A stretch of DNA of 7,643 nucleotides from Alphaproteobacteria bacterium (GTDB lineage: Bacteria > Pseudomonadota > Alphaproteobacteria > RS24): assembly GCA_029248825.1 (NCBI GenBank), contig JAQWIP010000107.1:1-7643 (forward strand), given 5' to 3'. A program made the position numbers and the translations under genes. Under the pieces are notes generated by a model. That model made no database searches. It saw only the letters and a list, made by a program, of their open reading frames with translations, and had not been told where the DNA came from. How positions within the stretch are numbered: the stretch's first letter is position 1; the number at the start of each line of letters is the position of its first letter. Of this stretch, positions 4,265-7,643 are shown one piece after another.

Positions 4265-6160
4265 ATGCTCCATTTTATGCGCTCCAAGATTAGCGGTGTG
4301 CTTGGTATTCTGCTTATCGCTTTGCTAGTTTTTGCTTTTGGTCTATGGGGCATCGCCGACACGTTCACCGGATTTTCTAACGAGGAAATCGCGCAAGTTG
4401 GCGACCAGAAAATTGAACGTCAAGAATATCAATTGCGCTTTTTGCAGCGCACACAAAGCCTGTCGCAACAATTAGGCACCACTTTGTCGCCAGCCATGGC
4501 GCGCAATCTTGGCATTGAAAGCCAAGTGCTGAACAATATGCTGGGCAGCGCTGCCCTGCGCGAAGCGGCCGAAGAGCTTGGCCTTGGCCGCAGCGATGCC
4601 GCCATCGCCGAAGCCATTGTCGCCGATCCAAGTTTTGCTGGCGCCAACGGCACATTCGACGAGCCAACCTTCCGCTCGGTTTTGCAGCAAAATGGCTTGA
4701 GCGAAAAACTTTTCGTCGAAGACCAACGCCGTTTCCACATGCTAGAGCAGCTAAGCTCGGCGACCGTAGACACGGCGCTTGTGCCAAAAGCGCTGACCGA
4801 AAAACTCTATAAACATTTCCTCGAACGCCGCATCGCCAAATATCTCATTCTCACCCTCAAAGAGACCGACGACATCGGCGACCCGACCGACGAAGAATTG
4901 GAAACCTTCTTCAGCCAAACCAAATTGCGGTTCGCCGAACCTGAAAAACGCTCCGGCCAAGCCTTGGTCGTTTCGCCAGCGCGTTTCGCCGAACTTATCT
5001 CCATCGACGCCGCCACTTTGCAAGAAGAATATGAAGCCTCACTGGACGAATATTCCATCGCCGAAACCCGCGCCATCGACCAATTGGTAGTCAGCGAAGA
5101 CGAAGAAGTGGCCAAGGTGAAAGCCCTTTTGGCGGAAAACGCGAGCTTCGCCAAAATCGTTTTGGCGGTCGACCAGACGCTGAGCAATACCGACCTCGGC
5201 ACTGTGGAGCGCGAAGATTTGATTAGCGCCGACTTGGCCGAAAAAGCTTTCGCCATGGCAAAAGGCGAGATTAGCGATGTGATTGAAGGCCCGCTTGGCT
5301 ATGTGGTTTTGCACGTGCGCGACATCACGCCCGGCACCACCAAGCCGATAGAAGAAGTAGCTGAGCTGCTGCGCAATCGCATTATCTACGACCGCGCTTT
5401 GGACGACATGTTGGCCTTCTCGGAAACCGTAGAAGACGAGCTGGCCAGTGGGGAGACACTGGAAAGCGTTAGGCAACGTTTCGACCTCAACGTGATTAAA
5501 ATCAAAAACATCAACGCCGATGGCGAGAACGCCAAGGGTCGAAAAATGGCGCTTCTGTCGCGTTATGACAATATTGCCCCATCGCTTTTCGAGACCGCCG
5601 TGGGCGAAGAAACCCCGATGATTGAAATGGACGATGGCACTTATGTCTGGTTGCGCTTGACCTCCATCACGCCAAGCGAAGTGCCGCCTTTGGCCGATAT
5701 TCGCAAAACCGTGAGCGAGCAATGGGATGTCGCCGAGCGCACGAAATTGCTGGAAGCCATGGCCGAACATATGGTCAAGCAAGGCAATGAGACGGGCAGC
5801 TTTAAATCGGTCGCCGCAAGCTTTAAGCGCGAGCCTTTGGTTTCCGAACCGATGACCCGCCAAGTCAGCAATGACACGTTTTCCGATGAAGCCGTGAAGC
5901 AATTATTTGCCGTTCCCAATGGCAAATTCGCTTGGGCCAATGTCGGCTTTGGCGGCGAGATTTTGGTTATGCAAGTCGAGGATGTCATCGCCGCAGATGT
6001 GCGCGATGGCGAAGCCAAAGACCTGATTTTCGATGGCGAGAAACGCAAATATCACCTCGACCTGACCAATCAATTCGTCCTTAGTTTGCAAGGCCATTTC
6101 GGCTTGAGCGTCAACCAAGCCAACCTAGAGCGAGCGACCAGCGAATTGGTCACACGATGA
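4265..6160 (+). CDS. ppiD: PpiD-like membrane-anchored periplasmic chaperone (SurA-N / parvulin-like)
   Basis: Family members are tethered to the inner membrane, face the periplasm, and help proteins leaving the Sec channel to fold. The 631-residue product (E. coli PpiD 623) has a short basic N-terminus, one transmembrane segment (about 11-31), a SurA_N-type chaperone domain (about 40-190, beginning IAQVGDQKIERQEY), a parvulin-like domain (about 268-355, with LGTVEREDL and GEISDVIEGPLGYVVLHVRDI), and a long C-terminal domain. Parvulin histidines are replaced (Asp272 and Val347 by my alignment), so isomerase activity is doubtful; E. coli PpiD is likewise reported inactive. I chose the ATG at 4265 because MLHFMRSK followed by the membrane anchor is the family N-terminus, and a promoter and leader hairpin occupy the longer in-frame region back to 4133. 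It is the first gene of a likely operon with trpE. Confidence 0.9.
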   Translation: MLHFMRSKISGVLGILLIALLVFAFGLWGIADTFTGFSNEEIAQVGDQKIERQEYQLRFLQRTQSLSQQLGTTLSPAMARNLGIESQVLNNMLGSAALREAAEELGLGRSDAAIAEAIVADPSFAGANGTFDEPTFRSVLQQNGLSEKLFVEDQRRFHMLEQLSSATVDTALVPKALTEKLYKHFLERRIAKYLILTLKETDDIGDPTDEELETFFSQTKLRFAEPEKRSGQALVVSPARFAELISIDAATLQEEYEASLDEYSIAETRAIDQLVVSEDEEVAKVKALLAENASFAKIVLAVDQTLSNTDLGTVEREDLISADLAEKAFAMAKGEISDVIEGPLGYVVLHVRDITPGTTKPIEEVAELLRNRIIYDRALDDMLAFSETVEDELASGETLESVRQRFDLNVIKIKNINADGENAKGRKMALLSRYDNIAPSLFETAVGEETPMIEMDDGTYVWLRLTSITPSEVPPLADIRKTVSEQWDVAERTKLLEAMAEHMVKQGNETGSFKSVAASFKREPLVSEPMTRQVSNDTFSDEAVKQLFAVPNGKFAWANVGFGGEILVMQVEDVIAADVRDGEAKDLIFDGEKRKYHLDLTNQFVLSLQGHFGLSVNQANLERATSELVTR

Positions 6161-6170
6161 GCTACCCAAA

Positions 6171-7643
6171 ATGAACCAACCGACGCCCGACCGCGATAGT
6201 TTTATAACTGCCTATCAGGCGGGCGAGTCTCAGCTTGTCTGGTCGCAATTGATCGGTGATTTGGAAACGCCGGTGGCGGCGTTTTTGAAACTCACGCATG
6301 GCGAGCCGTTTTCGTTTTTGCTGGAGAGCGTGCAGGATGGTGATATTCGCGGCCGCTATTCGATGATCGGCTTGACGCCCGATTTGCTGTTTCGCGTGTC
6401 CGATGGGCAGCCTGAAATCAATCCAAAGGCGCTCGACGACCTCGACACATTCAGCCCCATGCAAGGCGAACCGCTGGATGCTTTGCGCGAAATCTTAGCC
6501 CAATCGCGCCTCGATATTCCCGAAGCTTTGGCGCCTATGTCGGCGGGTGTGTTTGGCTATATGGCCTACGATATGGTGCGCCATATGGAAAACCTGCCCA
6601 ATGATAATCCTGACGTTATGCAGGTGCCAGATTGCCTGTTCATGCGCCCCACAATGATGGCCGTGTTCGATAGCGTCACCGATATGATTCGTCTGGTAAC
6701 GCCTGTGCGCCCCGATGGGCAAAGCGCCGAGGCTGCTTATAACGTTGCGCTGGCGCGGTTGGACCAGGCCAAAGAGCGCCTCTATAGCGCCCTGCCCGAA
6801 GCCGCCCTGGCCGTGCCGAACGCTTTCACCCCGCCCAACTCCAACATGAGCCAGCAGACGTATTACGAGCAAGTCGATAAAGCCAAAGCCTATATTGAGG
6901 CTGGCGATGTGTTTCAGGTGGTGCTTAGCCAGCGCTTCCATATTGATTTTGACTTGCCACCGTTTGACCTGTATCGCGCTTTGCGCCGCGTCAATCCATC
7001 GCCCTATTTATTCTATTTAAACTTGCGCGATTTCGCCGTTGTCGGCTCCAGCCCCGAAGTGCTTGTTGGCGTCAAAGGTCGTGAAGTCAACATTCGCCCG
7101 ATCGCTGGCACGCGAAAACGCGGCGCCAATTTGGCCGAAGATAGCGCCATTAGTGCCGACCTCTTGAACGATGAAAAAGAGCGCGCCGAACATTTAATGC
7201 TGCTCGATTTAGGGCGCAATGATGTCGGGCGCGTGTCGGAAATTGGCAGCGTGAAAGTGAACACGTCTTTTGGCTTGCAAAAAACCTCACACCTCATTCA
7301 CATTGTCTCAGATGTCACAGGCACTTTGCGCCAAGACCTCGATGAGATTGACGCGCTGGTGGCGGGCTTTCCGGCCGGTACGGTTTCGGGCGCGCCGAAA
7401 ATTCGCGCCATGGAAATCATCGACGAATTGGAACCCGAACGGCGCGGCATTTATGCTGGCTGCGTCGGCTATTTCTCGGCCAATGGCGATATGGATACCT
7501 GTATTGCCTTGCGCACCGCCGTGGTAAAAGATGGCAAGCTATACGCCCAAGCGGGTGGCGGCGTGGTCTATGACAGCACGCCAGAATATGAATACGAAGA
7601 GACGGTCAACAAAGCCGCCGCCCTGTTTCGCGCCGCCGAAGTG
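6171..7643 (+). CDS. trpE: Anthranilate synthase component I (3' end beyond window)
   Basis: TrpE converts chorismate to anthranilate, the first committed step of tryptophan synthesis, using ammonia supplied by TrpG. The frame is open for 491 codons to the window edge, close to full family length, so only a few residues should be missing. The N-terminal domain (about 22-170) carries LLES (50-53), the tryptophan feedback element, and RYSMIG (62-67). The chorismate-binding domain (about 228-485) has VFQVVLSQRF (247-256), NPSPYLFYLNL (275-285), GSSPEVLV (292-299), RPIAGTRKRG (309-318), ERAEHLMLLDLGRND (337-351), HIVSDV with His377, FPAGTVSGAPK (400-410) and QAGGGVVYDSTPEYEYEE (460-477). Metal and catalytic residues appear intact. 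The start is 10 bases after the ppiD stop with only a weak Shine-Dalgarno (GAG), suggesting translational coupling. There is no room for a tryptophan leader peptide directly upstream. Whether a TrpG domain follows cannot be seen. Confidence 0.96.
   Translation, partial: MNQPTPDRDSFITAYQAGESQLVWSQLIGDLETPVAAFLKLTHGEPFSFLLESVQDGDIRGRYSMIGLTPDLLFRVSDGQPEINPKALDDLDTFSPMQGEPLDALREILAQSRLDIPEALAPMSAGVFGYMAYDMVRHMENLPNDNPDVMQVPDCLFMRPTMMAVFDSVTDMIRLVTPVRPDGQSAEAAYNVALARLDQAKERLYSALPEAALAVPNAFTPPNSNMSQQTYYEQVDKAKAYIEAGDVFQVVLSQRFHIDFDLPPFDLYRALRRVNPSPYLFYLNLRDFAVVGSSPEVLVGVKGREVNIRPIAGTRKRGANLAEDSAISADLLNDEKERAEHLMLLDLGRNDVGRVSEIGSVKVNTSFGLQKTSHLIHIVSDVTGTLRQDLDEIDALVAGFPAGTVSGAPKIRAMEIIDELEPERRGIYAGCVGYFSANGDMDTCIALRTAVVKDGKLYAQAGGGVVYDSTPEYEYEETVNKAAALFRAAEV

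Noticed and set aside
5039..5902. Long minus-strand open frame of 287 codons opposite ppiD
   Set aside because: It lies wholly antisense to a well-supported gene, has low-complexity His/Phe/Gly-rich composition typical of shadow frames, and matches no family I recognise.

Overview
The window looks like a chromosomal housekeeping locus from an alphaproteobacterium. The evidence is the protein sequences (CTP synthase, SecG, and a PpiD-like SurA-N protein beginning MLHFMRSK) and the gene order. As I recall alphaproteobacterial genomes, tpiA-secG-pyrG-kdsA on one strand, divergent from a PpiD-like gene followed by trpE, is a familiar arrangement there. The DNA is moderately GC-rich with uniform codon style. 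I see no insertion sequence, CRISPR array, rRNA, tRNA or prophage module. I cannot name the genus.

Layout. Positions 1-153 (+) hold the last 50 codons of a small helix-turn-helix protein resembling HigA-type antidote proteins. It converges on the minus-strand cluster with only two bases between the stop codons. Minus-strand genes, in transcription order, are tpiA (4060-3287), secG (3112-2774), pyrG (2675-1047) and kdsA (1004-156). A 204-base divergent control region (4061-4264) separates tpiA from the plus-strand pair ppiD (4265-6160) and trpE (6171 to the window edge, open at 7643). ppiD has a good sigma70-like promoter with 17-base spacing and a stem-loop in its leader. trpE starts 10 bases after the ppiD stop and is probably co-transcribed and translationally coupled.

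How the genes fit together. TpiA serves central carbon metabolism. SecG is an inner-membrane translocon subunit, and the PpiD-like chaperone across the divergent promoter belongs to a family that works at the translocon exit. PyrG makes CTP and KdsA makes Kdo-8-phosphate; CTP and Kdo are later joined as CMP-Kdo for lipopolysaccharide. TrpE commits chorismate to tryptophan.

I found no new system. The most unusual detail is at the end of pyrG. The last five codons plus stop (QSRLV-stop) recur in frame 24 bases downstream, after the stop. The two copies differ at four bases, all synonymous. This looks like a scar of duplication or of 3'-end integration. Other points of interest are a TATAAT box only 10 bases before the pyrG start (possible leaderless mRNA), two abutting perfect palindromes upstream of it, a KdsA carrying the Asn of the metal-independent class, and a PpiD parvulin domain lacking both family histidines.
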